Below, piece by piece: positions 52,121-64,000 of a stretch of 64,000 nucleotides of DNA (the first letter of the stretch is position 1; every line of letters begins with the position of its first letter). The notes below the pieces were generated by a model. It made no database searches, was not told the origin of the DNA, and worked only from the letters and a program-made list of their open reading frames with translations. Source of the DNA: Neocallimastix lanati (nom. inval.) (Eukaryota > Neocallimastigomycota > Neocallimastigomycetes > Neocallimastigales > Neocallimastigaceae); the NCBI GenBank assembly GCA_016946835.1, contig JACVTC010000007.1, positions 834,001 through 898,000 on the forward strand, written 5' to 3'. The position numbers were made by a program, and so were the translations under genes.

Positions 52121-52447
52121 TAATTAAAAATATATAATTATTAAACTTTTATCTTTATTAAAAAATAAATATATTTTTTTTAAAATTATTGAGATATAAT
52201 TACAATTACTCTTTGTTGAATTTTAAATACTATTACTATATTATTATTATTATTAATATATCTTTATTCTATTTAAATTTTTTCTCTAAGATTTGTTTAT
52301 ATTTGGTAAATAAATTAAATTATTTGGTAAATATAAGTAAAATATAATAAATAAAATTAATTGTAATTATATTTCAATAATATTAAATAATATATATTTT
52401 ATTTTTTAATAAAGATAAAAGTTTAATAATTATATATTTTTAATTAA
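52121..52447. repeat. Inverted repeat, about 88-bp arms
   Basis: TAATTAAAAATATATAATTA... through AACTTTTATCTTTATTAAAA and GATATAATTACAATT (52121-52208) is matched by its reverse complement at 52358-52447, with a few differences and a loop of about 150 bp. It is a candidate MITE-like foldback with no ORF. Confidence 0.75.
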
Positions 52448-53768
52448 CTATTATTTAATAAATTATTTGATAAGTATAAATAAAATATAATAAATAAATA
52501 AATAAAAATTTAATAAAGAAATAAAAAAAATAATAAAATTGCATTACATAATCTAACAACTAGATATAAAATTCCAAATAATATTACTATTATTAAAAGT
52601 TTAAAGTATTATTTAAAAAGAGTATAAGCAATTTCATGAAAATTTATACTAAAATTATCCATATTATGGTATAAACATTTAAAAAAAAGGAAAAAAGATC
52701 TGTAATAAAAAATTATTGAAATTTATTACATAATAACATTATATAATTTTTATTTAATTAATAATACATGATAAGAAAATAACTAATTTAATAATAAAAT
52801 ATTTTAATGTATACAAATGGTATTCTCATGAAATATAAATATAAATTTATTAATAATTTAAGTTAATTAAGAAATTATAAATATTTTAAAAATATATTAA
52901 TAATTTAAAACTTTGTTCTTTAATAATTATAATAAAATAACAAGTCTTTTGTTTATTTTGAAGAAGAGAAGAAAAGTAAACAAAAGAAAAGAAAGAGGAA
53001 ATTTAATAATGAAATATTAATATTAATAAATAAAATATATAAAATTAACTAGTATAATTAATAATATGTGTTTCTTAATTATTAGTGTTATTTATAAAAT
53101 TATTTTATTTTTATTTGTAGTTTACATTAAATATATTAAAAACTATTATTTATATTTAAAGGGTAAATATAAATAATAAAGGTCACTATACAAATACTTT
53201 AATAAGTAATAAAGTGGTCTTGTTTGTATAAATTTTTCTTTTAACTAGTGTGTTAAGAGAGGAACTTATCAATACATAAAAAAATTTAATATATTAAATG
53301 GATTAAAATAATATTTCTTTTATTATTAATAAAGGGATTAATTGATAAAAAATAACCGCTGTATGATATTTGGTCAATTAATAATTTCATTTTTTTATTA
53401 TTATCATTATTATTATTATTATTATTATAATTATAAATTTTAAATATTGTATATATTTTAACTTAAATTTCATATAAATTTAATGTATTAAATATATATA
53501 TCATTTCAAAAAATTTAGTACAATTAATATTAAAATTTTTCTGAATAAAAAATTATATATAAAAAAAAAAATAATATTTTAAAAGTATTTCGTTTTAATT
53601 CAAAAGATTAAAATATAAATATTTATAAAGCTAAATATATTTTTCCTTCAATAATATTGTTAATTATATTTTATATATATATAAATTATCTATAAATATT
53701 AAATTTTTCTGATCATTAATTTATTATATTTATTATCATATCATTATCATTAATAATTTGAATTCTAC

Positions 53769-53799
<31 letters not shown>

Positions 53800-54974
53800 A
53801 ATTATTAGAAGTAATGCTATGTTTAAAAAAATTGATATGTGCAATATTCCACTTTAACATATATATTAATTGAAAGAAAAAATTTTTTTTCTTTTATTCT
53901 TTATTGTTTTTTTGTAATAAAAAAAAAGAAAAAAAAGTAAATAAGAATGGTATATAATTTATTGTTTCATAATTTTATATTAGTAAAAAATTATAAATTT
54001 ATAAATTTTATATAAATAGTAATACAATAAAAGGCTATGGATTATCATTTTTATTTAAAGTTATTATTAATATATGAATATATTTAGAATTTTTTATATT
54101 TTTGATAGTGAATATTCATGACAATAATAAAATAATTTTTTTATCTTTTTATCTTTTTATTTTTTCTTTTTATATTTTTATTTTTTCTTTTGTAATAATA
54201 ACGAATATATATATATTATATATTATTGAAAATTAAAATTCATCTAGTTAAATTTCTTTTTTGCTAATATATAATTTGAATAGCAACATTGTAATAAAAT
54301 GTTTATTAAACCATAATTATGAGTTTGTTAATTCAATAATCAAAAATTCAAGAATCTAAAATATATAATAATAATAAATTTTTTGTTTTATTTTATAAAT
54401 AATTTATATATTATATATTTATATATATTTATTAATTGTTTCGTATTAAAAAAATAGAAAAAATAAATAAATACATAATAATAATAATGTAATAATAATA
54501 ATTATAATAATAGTAGAAACAATAATTATAATAGTAGTAGAAATAATAATTATAATAATTATAGTAATAATAATAATTATAGTAATAATAATAATTATAA
54601 TAGTAATAACATAATAATAACATAACATTATTAATGTTAATATTTCAATGCAAATTAATTTTATATAAACATAAATATAAAAATATAAAAATGATTTTAT
54701 TAAAATAAAAAATTATTAATAACAGTTAATACTTTAATCTACACTTCAAAATTAGAAAAAAATGATATATATATATATATATATATAAATGTCATCTTTA
54801 TTGTACGTATATAATTATTACATTATATATATATAAAGAGATAGAGATTGATTATACTTCATTTACTATCATATAATACATATTAATTAATATTCATAAT
54901 TTTTTTTATAAAAATACTGGTAATAATAACGTAATTATCACTTAAAATGCATAACATTTGATTGTCTAAATTTT

Positions 54975-55258
54975 ATTTATTATTTATTATTAAATATTTA
55001 TTATTTATTATTTATTATTTATTATTTATTATTTTATTATTTATTATTTATTATTTATTATTTATTATTTATTATTTATTATTTATTATTTATTATTTAT
55101 TATTTATTATTTATTATTTATTATTTATTATTTATTATTTATTATTTAATTATTTATTATTTATTATTTATTCATTATTATTATTATTTATTATTTATTA
55201 TTTATTATTTATTATTTATTATTATTTATTATTTATTATTTATTATTTATTATTTATT
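54975..55258. repeat. [TTATTTA]n minisatellite
   Basis: About 280 bp of TTATTTATTATTTA units, the same repeat and orientation as 5221-5660. The LLFIIYY-type open frame across it is a by-product of a 7-bp unit, which returns to phase every 21 bp without stops. Confidence 0.9.
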
Positions 55259-55911
55259 TTTCAATCACATAATTTTTAATTATTAATTTATTATTTATTT
55301 TTGAATAAAATAAATTTAAATATTTAAGTTTAAATTAAAAAAATTCATAATTTAAATAATACAATAAATGTTTTTTTGAAAAAGAGATAAATTTTATTAT
55401 AATTATTAAATATTAATTATTAATAATAAAATTATATTAATTCATGGTTAATTAAAAATTTTCATTATTATTTTATTATTTATTGAATTAATCATAAATA
55501 TAATTTTGTATTAAATATTATTATATTTCACATTAATACATAATTTGTTGGTTATGTTTTATTTTTATTTTATTTTATTTTATTATAATATTGTTGTGTT
55601 CCAATTTTTTAATTACTATTAATATTTAAAAAATTTTATTTTTTTTTTTGTTTTTAATTTTTATATACATATATATTTTATTTTATTTTTATTTGTTTAT
55701 TAAAATTTTTTAATATTTATATTGAAAAAAAGTTTATTTATAAAAAAATATTATTAAAAAAAAAAAAAAAAATTACAATTATAAGCATTTCATAATATTT
55801 TAAAATTAAATAATTCAAAATAAAATGACTATCAATTAAAATATTATAAAGTTAAAAATATAAAGTCTCTTTATATGCATTGTGCAAAAATAAATTTAAC
55901 AAAGTAACATC

Positions 55912-55965
<54 letters not shown>

Positions 55966-56143
55966 TGTAATGATAATTGTTAATAATAAATTTTATAATA
56001 GTAATAATAATAATAGTAACAACAACAACAACAATAATAATAATAATAATAGTTTTAATAAAAATTTCATTAAATTTCAATCAGATTTAAGAAAATAAAA
56101 AAGAAAAACTTTTTTTTTTTTTTTTTTTAATTTGATTATACAA

Positions 56144-59100
56144 ATGGATAATATTAATAACTATGAAGAATTAAATGTATTAATTAATAATGGAAATATA
56201 GAAGCTCTAGATGACTTTTTAAAAAAGAAAAACTTAAATTTAAATGATAATATTACATATTCTAATCCCTTAATTTATACTATACAAAACTCTTTTTTTC
56301 ATTTAAAAAAAGATAATGGAAAGGACAAAAATAAACTATTAAATATTATACAAACATTAATAAATTATGGTGCTAATGTAAATATAGAAATAGAAGAAGG
56401 AAGATTTCCATTATTAGATGCATTTGAACAAAAGGATAAATCTGTGGTCGACTTACTTTTAAAGAATGGTGCAAACATTAATTTTCAAAATGGCCAAGGT
56501 GAAAATATACTTATTTATTATATAAAATATGAAAATAAATATGTCAACTATCGTTACTATAAAGATATTATCATTGAACAATTACTATCTTACAATCCAA
56601 ATTTAAATCTTAGAGATAATGATGGTAAGACAGCTATTCGAATTGCATTTGAAAATAATGAATATGAAACAGCAAGTTTATTAATGAATTATTCCCGTCC
56701 AACCAATGACCTTATAATACAATTAATATTGTTGAAGAAAAGAAATGTATGTATATCGGATAAATGTTTCTATAAAATAATTGAAAAAGAAAGTAATAGA
56801 GTAAATATGTTTTATCAAATGGAAGGAGAATCTTCATTAAATCTTTTCATTTTTATGAGTTGTGTGAAGTATACAGAAAAGATTAAAAACTATCTTGAAA
56901 AAGAGAATTGGTTTGAAAATTTAGAAAATAAAGAAATGTTAAATACTGGATTAATGTTTGCATGCTATTTTGGTATATATAAAACAGCAGAATATCTAAT
57001 TGAAAAGGGAATTGATATTAATTGTACTAATGAAGATCATAATACACCATTAACATTGGCCTGTTCAACTGGTCAAATTGAAATTATTGAACTTTTATTA
57101 AAGTATAATCCAGATATTAAATTTGAAAATTATTACAGGGAAACAGCAATTAGTATTGCAAGTGAAAAGGGTTATGAAAAAATTGTTGAATTATTATTAA
57201 AATATACAAGTAATAAAAGAGATTTAAGTACAGGTGATAATGAAAATCAATTAATATCCTTGGCAATTGCATGTGAAAATAATGATGTAAATTTAGTACG
57301 ATTTATATTGCAACATTCACCAATTATTAATATGAATGTATTAAATAGTTATAAAGATACACCATTGATATGTGCTTGCCAGAATAATAATGAAGAAATT
57401 GTAAAAATATTGATTCAATATAATGTAAATGTAAATTATCAAACTGAAAATGGAAAATCAGCTCTTCATATTGTATGTCGTAATAATAAGCCAAGACTAT
57501 TAGAAATACTCTTAGATCAAAAAAATACTGATGTTAATATATTAGATAAATTTGGAGAAACAGCATTAACCTGGGCAACCTTACTAAATCACATAGAGAT
57601 TGTTGAAATTCTTTTGATTAAAGGACATGCCAATCCTAATATTAAAAATAACTATGGTCGATCCGCTTTAATGATTGCAAGTCATAATGGAAATGAAGGA
57701 ATTGTTAATTTATTAATACAAGCCCAAGCCTTTATTAATGATATGGACATTAGTCGACTAACTCCTTTGACTTATGGTATTGAAGGAAAACAAGCTAAAA
57801 CAGTAGAAATATTATTAGAACATCATGCTAATACGGATATAAAAGATATGAATGGCATTTCCCCATTAATGGAAACCGTTATGAAACAAGATGAAAAATT
57901 AACTTCTATTCTTTTAGAACATGGAAGTGATGTCAATATTAGAAATGATAGTGAAGAAACTCCTCTGATTGTATCATGTGAACAAGGTGATTTAAATATG
58001 GTTAAGTTGCTACTTCGTTATCATGCTGATGTGAATGCACAAGATAATTGTGGTGTTAATTCTTTGATTCGAGCCTGTGTTCAAGGCCATGAGGCTATCG
58101 TATCTCTTTTATTACAAGATAAAAGAATTGATGTTAATTTAAAAGATAATGAAAATAATACTGCTTTAAAATATGCATATCAATTTGGTTATGAAAATAT
58201 TGTTCGCATCCTTTTGAAACATATTTTTATTTATCTTCCAGATAGTATTGAACATTCGACTCTTGCCATCTATAATAACTATCTAACTTATAAAAAAGTT
58301 TATAATTTATTAAATGAAATGTCATCAGAAAAAGATGAAATTAATATGAATGTAAGCGAGAATAGAACTGAAGATGATACATTAGAAATATCATTGAGAA
58401 GTAGTAATCATCATCAAATAAGTAGAATTAATGATACAAATAATTTATTAAGAAATATTAATCATGATACCACCATTGATTATGATGATCTTTTATTTAA
58501 TAAAAAAGATAAAAAACAGATAGTTGAAAATTCTAATTGTCCACCTTATATTGTATTCCCTGTAGTTAAAGGTAAAGCTGTAACTATTATGAATCATGAA
58601 CATGATATACATTATACCTCTTCAAGCCCTTACTCTTCTTCCTACTCTCCGTTCTCCTCTACTTCTTCTTCTAATAATAATATTAATAATAGTATGACAA
58701 GTAATGATCTTGACGAGTCTCCCTCATCATCTACTTCATTAAATAATAAAAATTCTGAAACAAACTTTATTAGTCGATCAAAAAGTCTTATTCCTCGACG
58801 AAAAACTTTCTTTAGAAATAAAAAATCAAATGAGGGTCTTTCAAGTAAATCAGTTAAAGAAACAAAGAGTAAAAATAAATTGAAAACTAAAACAAGTAAA
58901 TCTAGTAATAAAGAATCAAAAAATAATGAAAAAAAGAATAAAATAAGCAATAGTAATAATTATAATAATAACAACAATAGTAACAACAATAATCACAATA
59001 ATAATAACAATAATAATAACAATAATAATAATAATTGTTATAGTAATAATAAAAATAATGACAAAGAAAATATAAATAAAAATAAAAATAAAAATAAAAG

Positions 59101-59791
59101 TAATAAAAGCAAAACAGAAAAGAAAAAGAGTAATAATACTGAACATTCCACAATTGATTATATTCCAGTATCATTCAGTAATAATATATCAAATAAGATG
59201 ACAAGAAATAAAAGTGATCCATCTGCTGCAGCTCAAACTCTCATGAAATATAAATTACTTCAAAGAGATGATAGTAGTCTTAGTAATCCTTACCTTTTAA
59301 ATGAAAATGATATTTTCATTGCTTTAATTTGGGCAATTCAATATGGTAATTTAGAATTCCTTCAAAAATTATTTAGTCAATTTAATGTGGAAATCAATCG
59401 AATGGATGAATTTGGTGAGACTCCCTTAATTTTAGCTTGTCAAAATAAATACAAAGATATTGTTGATTTACTCTTAAAAAATGGAGCCAATCCTAATTTA
59501 AAAAATAAAAATCAAGATACCCCTTTAAATATAGCTTGTGCTAGTGGAGATATACCTATAGTACAACTTTTATTAGATCATCATGCAGATATCAATGGTC
59601 AAGGTAAATATGGTGATTCACCTTTAATATGTGCTTGTAAAAGTGGCTATGATGATGTAGTCAAACTCTTATTACAACATCGTTCAGATATTACCATTTC
59701 TAATGAGGATCAAGAAACTGCTATTTCTTTAGCTAATCATTTAGGCTATGAAAGTATTGTTAATTTATTAGAATTAAGTTTTGTATTATAG
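56144..59791 (+). CDS. Large ankyrin-repeat protein
   Basis: Single exon, 1,215 residues from the ATG at 56144 (an upstream TTG in a T tract is not a likely start). Residues 1-690 carry a long array of ankyrin repeats with the usual G-x-TPL...A...G...(I/V)V..LL core (for example TPLTLACSTGQIEIIELLL and TPLICACQNNNEEIVKILI). Residues about 700-1050 are a Ser/Asn/Lys-rich linker with poly-Asn. Residues 1050-1215 hold a second cluster of about five repeats (ETPLILACQNKYKDIVDLLL). Ankyrin repeats bind other proteins; no catalytic domain is seen. A non-ankyrin insert lies at about residues 195-265 (KRNVCISDKCFYKIIEK). Ankyrin identity is certain; partners are unknown. Confidence 0.95.
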   Translation: MDNINNYEELNVLINNGNIEALDDFLKKKNLNLNDNITYSNPLIYTIQNSFFHLKKDNGKDKNKLLNIIQTLINYGANVNIEIEEGRFPLLDAFEQKDKSVVDLLLKNGANINFQNGQGENILIYYIKYENKYVNYRYYKDIIIEQLLSYNPNLNLRDNDGKTAIRIAFENNEYETASLLMNYSRPTNDLIIQLILLKKRNVCISDKCFYKIIEKESNRVNMFYQMEGESSLNLFIFMSCVKYTEKIKNYLEKENWFENLENKEMLNTGLMFACYFGIYKTAEYLIEKGIDINCTNEDHNTPLTLACSTGQIEIIELLLKYNPDIKFENYYRETAISIASEKGYEKIVELLLKYTSNKRDLSTGDNENQLISLAIACENNDVNLVRFILQHSPIINMNVLNSYKDTPLICACQNNNEEIVKILIQYNVNVNYQTENGKSALHIVCRNNKPRLLEILLDQKNTDVNILDKFGETALTWATLLNHIEIVEILLIKGHANPNIKNNYGRSALMIASHNGNEGIVNLLIQAQAFINDMDISRLTPLTYGIEGKQAKTVEILLEHHANTDIKDMNGISPLMETVMKQDEKLTSILLEHGSDVNIRNDSEETPLIVSCEQGDLNMVKLLLRYHADVNAQDNCGVNSLIRACVQGHEAIVSLLLQDKRIDVNLKDNENNTALKYAYQFGYENIVRILLKHIFIYLPDSIEHSTLAIYNNYLTYKKVYNLLNEMSSEKDEINMNVSENRTEDDTLEISLRSSNHHQISRINDTNNLLRNINHDTTIDYDDLLFNKKDKKQIVENSNCPPYIVFPVVKGKAVTIMNHEHDIHYTSSSPYSSSYSPFSSTSSSNNNINNSMTSNDLDESPSSSTSLNNKNSETNFISRSKSLIPRRKTFFRNKKSNEGLSSKSVKETKSKNKLKTKTSKSSNKESKNNEKKNKISNSNNYNNNNNSNNNNHNNNNNNNNNNNNNCYSNNKNNDKENINKNKNKNKSNKSKTEKKKSNNTEHSTIDYIPVSFSNNISNKMTRNKSDPSAAAQTLMKYKLLQRDDSSLSNPYLLNENDIFIALIWAIQYGNLEFLQKLFSQFNVEINRMDEFGETPLILACQNKYKDIVDLLLKNGANPNLKNKNQDTPLNIACASGDIPIVQLLLDHHADINGQGKYGDSPLICACKSGYDDVVKLLLQHRSDITISNEDQETAISLANHLGYESIVNLLELSFVL

Positions 59792-60005
59792 TATTGAAGC
59801 AAAAAAAAAAAAAAAAACTATCTATTCTATGTTTGTTTTTATTTATTTATAATTATTCATTATTATATATGTAATTAAGAATTAATAAAAAAAAAAAAAA
59901 AAAAAAGATTTGAAAAACAAATATCAGAAATTAACAAAAATTAATTAAATAATATAAATAAATAATAAATAAATAAATAAACTGTTTGGATAAATAGTAT
60001 TATAT

Positions 60006-60055
<50 letters not shown>

Positions 60056-60418
60056 ATTAATTTAAAACATTATTATATAAAAAATTAAACTTCATAATTA
60101 AATAAAACATAAAGTATATTACTTTTATCAATTCTCTACAACTTAATTATAGGTACTATATAAGAAAATTTTTATATAATTCGATTCAAATATATATATA
60201 TATATATATATATATAACATTTAAAACACAATATTTTGATCATTTTAATATTTTTTACTTAAATAATTTATATTGAAATTTAGTTTTTATATTAATATAT
60301 ATATTTTAATATTTTAAATATTATTTGTTATTAATTATTTTTTAAATATAATTTATTATAGTGATTGAAATACATTTTATTTCATTTTAATTTATTTTTC
60401 TTTTCTTTTCTTTTCTTT

Positions 60419-60450
<32 letters not shown>

Positions 60451-60498
60451 TTTTTTTTTTATCGTTTCTAACTTTTTTTTTTATTTTTATTTTTAAAT

Positions 60499-60529
<31 letters not shown>

Positions 60530-60602
60530 TTTTTTTTTTTCTTTCGTATTTATAATTATTAATTAAAATAATACTTGTATTAAATTATAAATTTTTGATT
60601 AG

Positions 60603-60636
<34 letters not shown>

Positions 60637-61112
60637 TTATTAAATATATATGTGTATGTTGTACTTTTAAATTTTTTTAAAAATTTAAATTACTAAATTT
60701 AAAAAATAAAAATAAAAAAAAAAAAAAAATAAAAAAATAAAAAATAAATAAAAAATAATTATTTTATATAATTATAAAAAATATATTTATTCTATAATTA
60801 TTATTATTATTTGCTTCTTCCAATATATATTCTAATTGGTCTTTTAATTACTTCAAAATAATTATTAATTATTATTATTATTATTTTGTAATTAATATAA
60901 CTTTTTTTTTTTTTTTTTTATTTTTTTATTTTTTTTTTTTTTTACTTTATTAATAATTGTTTTATTTATTTATTTATTTATTTATCTATTTTTATCTATT
61001 TTTATTTTTTTATTTTTTATTTTTTATTTTTTTTTTTTATTTTTTTATTTTTATTTTGTTAATTTTTATTCTTACTTTCATATATATATATACATATATA
61101 TATATTTTTTCC
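59792..61112. other. Intergenic region between convergent genes
   Basis: The ankyrin and J-domain genes converge here. It contains poly-T runs, a pyrimidine (CTTTT/CTTT)n tract at 60399-60450, and (TTA)n arrays. No gene. Confidence 0.6.
60399..60450. repeat. Pyrimidine tract (CTTTT)n(CTTT)n
   Basis: Uninterrupted polypyrimidine on the plus strand, able in principle to form triplex DNA. One of few C-bearing simple repeats here. Confidence 0.8.
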
Positions 61113-62675
61113 CTATTTATGTTTTCTTGTATTATTGGTTGATGCTGAATCAGCAGCATGATTAGAACTATTAAATGATGATGTAGAAGTATTACTTCTA
61201 GTATTTGAAGATCCTTTACTCTTTTTCATATTTTCAAATACTTGTTGAACTTCCTTGAAATCAAATAATTTAATATCAGCTGCTAATTTACCCATAGTAC
61301 GTTGTAATAAACTTAAGGCTTCTGGATTATTTTCAAATGGTTCATAACCTTGAACAAATTGTACAGAGGATTGTCTATCTAAAACAGTAGAAAGTTTAGA
61401 AATATCTTTTAAGTTCTTTTTTAATGAACTCTTTTTTTCTGGTAGTAAATCAGGTCCTATGTGGGTTAATGCAATGAAGACGGTAACATTCAATTGTCTA
61501 ATAATTTCAATCTTTTCAAATACAAGTAAACTTGGAAAGAATAAAGAAATTGGATCATGATCTGCCAGTAATATATTTGCTTCAAATACTGCTGTACCAA
61601 AGTAAATTAAGAAACGCCAATATCTACCATAACCTTTACCAAATAATACAAAGAAAATAAAAAGTATTAAACCAGTAATAGCATGATGCATTACATAAGC
61701 TGGAATCATGTAATATAAATAGTCACGTTCAGAAGAGCAACGTTTACATTCCAATGCTGTAAGACCGAATTTTTCATAAGCTTTAAGTTGAATTGGATTT
61801 TGAAGAATTTCATAGGCACTTCTAATAAAAATATATTTTTCTTGAGCTTCTTCCATATGTTCTGGTTCTTGTTTATCAGGATGGTACATAAGTGAGAGCT
61901 TTCTGTAATTGGATTTAAGTTGTTGAGTAGTAAAATCTTTTGAAACATTTAAAGTTTCATATAATGTTGGTTGACGTGGAGCTGCATAATATGACTTTTA
62001 TTATTTTTATTTTTTTTATATTAAAAAAATTGTATTTATAAAAATATATTAATAATTACATACATAATTGTTGTATTTAACATTAAATATTATGAAAGTA
62101 TAAAATTTATAATTTCCAATTAAGTTTGATAATACAAAATTAATAATTTATATAAAGTAAAAAATATATATTTTTTAAAAATATTTATTTACAAAATTAT
62201 AATAAATTAATAAATTAATAAATAAATAAATAAATAAAAGATATAACTTTTAGGTCATATATAAAGGTATTTTTAACTTTTTTTGATTTTTTTTATCAAT
62301 TTTAATTTTTATAAAAATTACATTTCTCTTCCATCGAAAATTGCTATATGGAAGAATCCATAAAAAAAAAAAAAAAAGAAGTACTGAATGAAAACTACAA
62401 TTCTACTTTTAATACCTTTTACATTTCAATATATTTATAATTAATATTAAAAAATTTACCTGATAAAAGTTATATATTAAATAAACAACAATGACAAAAA
62501 TGTGAAATTTTTTGTAATCTTTTTTATATTTTGTTGAACCTGGTTTTGGTCTTGAAGGTGAGTTTGGTGCATACTTCCATTCATAATAACGAGCTTGCAA
62601 AAAGTTTGTTGCCATTTTTGGAAGGAAAGCCCACATAAGGGCTCCTGAAAACATATTTGTTTGAATATGAACCAT
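61113..62675 (-). CDS. Membrane-anchored J-domain (DnaJ/Hsp40) protein
   Basis: Two exons on the minus strand (62675-62460 and 61994-61113), joined through CAG|GTAAAT and AAG|TCATAT in phase, give 365 residues. Residues about 54-71 form a membrane helix (FHIFVIVVYLIYNFY). Residues 80-145 are a J domain with the HPD triad at 110-112 and the helix pattern TLYETLNVSKDFT...LKSNYRKLSLMYHPDK. Two to four further hydrophobic segments follow (YYMIPAYVMHHAITGLILFI, then WRFLIYFGTAVFEANILLA). The tail is Ser/Asn/Thr-rich. J proteins stimulate Hsp70 ATPase; with this topology it probably recruits Hsp70 to the ER or a related membrane (inference). The J domain is complete, so the gene looks functional. 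Confidence 0.88.
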
Positions 62676-63428
62676 TTTTTTTTATTTATATTAGATTTCT
62701 TACCAATATTATTATTAATGTAATTGTTCTTTCTAAATTAAATATTATTTTATAATATTATATATATATTTTAATAAAAATTACATAATAATATAATAAT
62801 TACTATTAAAATATATCTATATTTTTTTTAATTTTATCCTTTATTAATAGCAAACCTTTTATACAGTATTTATTCTATATTTTTAATTGTTTAAAGATTT
62901 AATAATTAATAAAAAAAAAAATCAATTTTTTTTTTTCTTTCAATTTCTAATTGTGAGTTGTTTATTATTTTAAAATAATAATATTATTATTATTATTATT
63001 TTTTTTTTTTTATTTTATTTATTTTTTTTTATATATAAATTTGATTATATTTTTCAATTACATATATTTTTTCATTGAATTTCAATGGTAAAATGAAATT
63101 GAAATTTTTTTAATTACATTTATTTTTAAAATTTTAAAAAAAATATATTTTATATTAAAGAAATCTCTTTCTTATTATTTCTATTATATTTTTATCTAAT
63201 TAAATAAACAAACAAAAATATTTAATTATTAATTATCTTATTTTTATTGATTGATATATTGTACATATTGTATATATATATTACTTTGTATAATTAATAT
63301 TTTTGATACAATTATTACAATTTAAAGTTATATTAATTATTTCAAAAATTATCCATTTAAAAAATACAATGTAATTTTTTATTATAAATTTTTACTAAAA
63401 GTATTAAAATCACAAATCACAATATATT

Positions 63429-63460
<32 letters not shown>

Positions 63461-63962
63461 TTATTATTATTATTATTATTATTATTTTTAATGATTATTA
63501 CCATACTTTTATAATATAAAATGAAATTTTAAAAAGAATTATATTAGGAAAAAAAATTATTTATTTATTTATTTATTTTTTTTTATTATTATTTTTATTA
63601 TTAATTTTTTTTTCATATATAAATTTATTGTTAAAAATTAATTGTTATATTATTTGTTTATAAATTAATTGTTAAGTTTAATTTTTATTTTTATCATAAA
63701 TAAAGAATAATTTTCATATAATTAGATTTATATGAATTTTAATAATAGTATATATAAATAATACTACATAAAAATATGTTACAAAAATTTTATTTTTATC
63801 ATTAATTTTATCAATATTTTTACTTCTGTTAATAATAAATATTTATAATTTAGGCTTTTGCTTTTTTACTATTAATTTTTATATACATAGTCATATATAA
63901 ATAGATTTGAATTAGGTATTTTAAAGAAAATTCTAATTTAATTAATAATTCTTTTAACTTTT

Positions 63963-64000
<38 letters not shown>
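62676..64000. other. AT-rich intergenic region to window end
   Basis: 5' flank of the J-domain gene. Poly-A/poly-T tracts and (ATT)n arrays; no gene. The window ends in a long poly-T run. Confidence 0.55.

Larger units (their letters stand above)
51084..56143. other. Large intergenic region, repeat-rich
   Basis: Five kilobases of A/T DNA upstream of both flanking genes, with no protein-like frame. It contains an inverted repeat (52121-52447), GTAATAATAATTATA-type repeats (54475-54620), a TTATTTA minisatellite (54975-55258) and an (AAT)n/(AAC)n leader at 55914-56052 just upstream of the ankyrin gene. The 72-codon frame at 55880-56098 is this leader read in phase. Confidence 0.55.

Noticed and set aside
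54432-54623. Tyr/Asn-rich minus frames of about 60 codons
   Set aside because: TAATAATTATAATAG-type simple repeat read in two phases; no gene-like features.
54962-55279. 105-codon frame rich in Leu, Phe, Ile and Tyr
   Set aside because: A [TTATTTA]n minisatellite lacks stops in this phase; it starts from TTG and has no normal protein composition.
55880-56098. 72-codon frame upstream of the ankyrin gene
   Set aside because: Poly-Ile and poly-Asn from a microsatellite leader; not an upstream gene, at most part of the 5' UTR.

Overview
The window looks like nuclear DNA from a zoosporic fungus, most likely an anaerobic gut fungus (Neocallimastigomycota). Several things point this way. The sequence is extremely AT-rich, with A/T homopolymers, (AAT)n, (AAAT)n and [TTATTTA]n arrays throughout. 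Proteins carry Asn and Ser homopolymers. Genes contain many short introns with GTAAGT/GTAAAT/GTAATA donors and T-rich TAG acceptors. There is a clear fungal chitin synthase and a eukaryotic V-ATPase subunit. Poly-Asn and AT bias would also fit Dictyostelium, but the fungal-type chitin synthase argues against that. The species cannot be named from this window.

Layout. 1-7319 holds no recognisable gene; it contains tandem duplications and minisatellites. 7320-9288 (+) is a four-exon LIM protein with a Tyr-Asp-Asp-Ser-Arg repeat region. 9289-17890 is gene-poor. It includes a mobile-element graveyard at about 10.3-13.9 kb: decayed coding fragments (one with a LINE-like zinc knuckle), a GC-richer fragment with a membrane segment, and nested inverted repeats. 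17891-19528 (+) is a TB2/DP1/HVA22 (Yop1/REEP) family protein. 20380-22510 holds a small foldback element and GC-rich decayed coding fragments, one reminiscent of a viral coat protein. 23276-37831 (-) is one very large gene; the introns can be placed so that all 12 exons join in phase to give 3,804 residues of disordered and coiled-coil protein. 39344-41208 (-) is V-ATPase subunit D (8 exons). 42728-43873 (+) encodes a possible PD-(D/E)xK nuclease-like protein. 44.2-45.6 kb holds decayed fragments and another GC-rich coding-like scrap, which abuts a 1,253-bp near-perfect palindrome (45588-46840). 47220-51083 (-) is a 13-exon chitin synthase. 51.1-56.1 kb is intergenic and repeat-rich. 56144-59791 (+) is a single-exon ankyrin-repeat protein. 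61113-62675 (-) is a membrane J-domain protein. The remainder is intergenic.

The genes do not form a pathway or operon; this is an ordinary eukaryotic gene neighbourhood. By family knowledge they cover membrane shaping and protein folding at the ER (TB2/DP1, J-domain), organelle acidification (V-ATPase D), cell-wall synthesis (chitin synthase), and cytoskeletal or scaffold roles (LIM, giant coiled coil, ankyrin). The most unusual features are the giant coiled-coil gene with microsatellite-filled introns, the very large palindrome, and isolated GC-rich coding-like islands in an otherwise extremely AT-rich background. Exon joins were worked out by hand from splice signals and reading-frame continuity; no transcript data were available.
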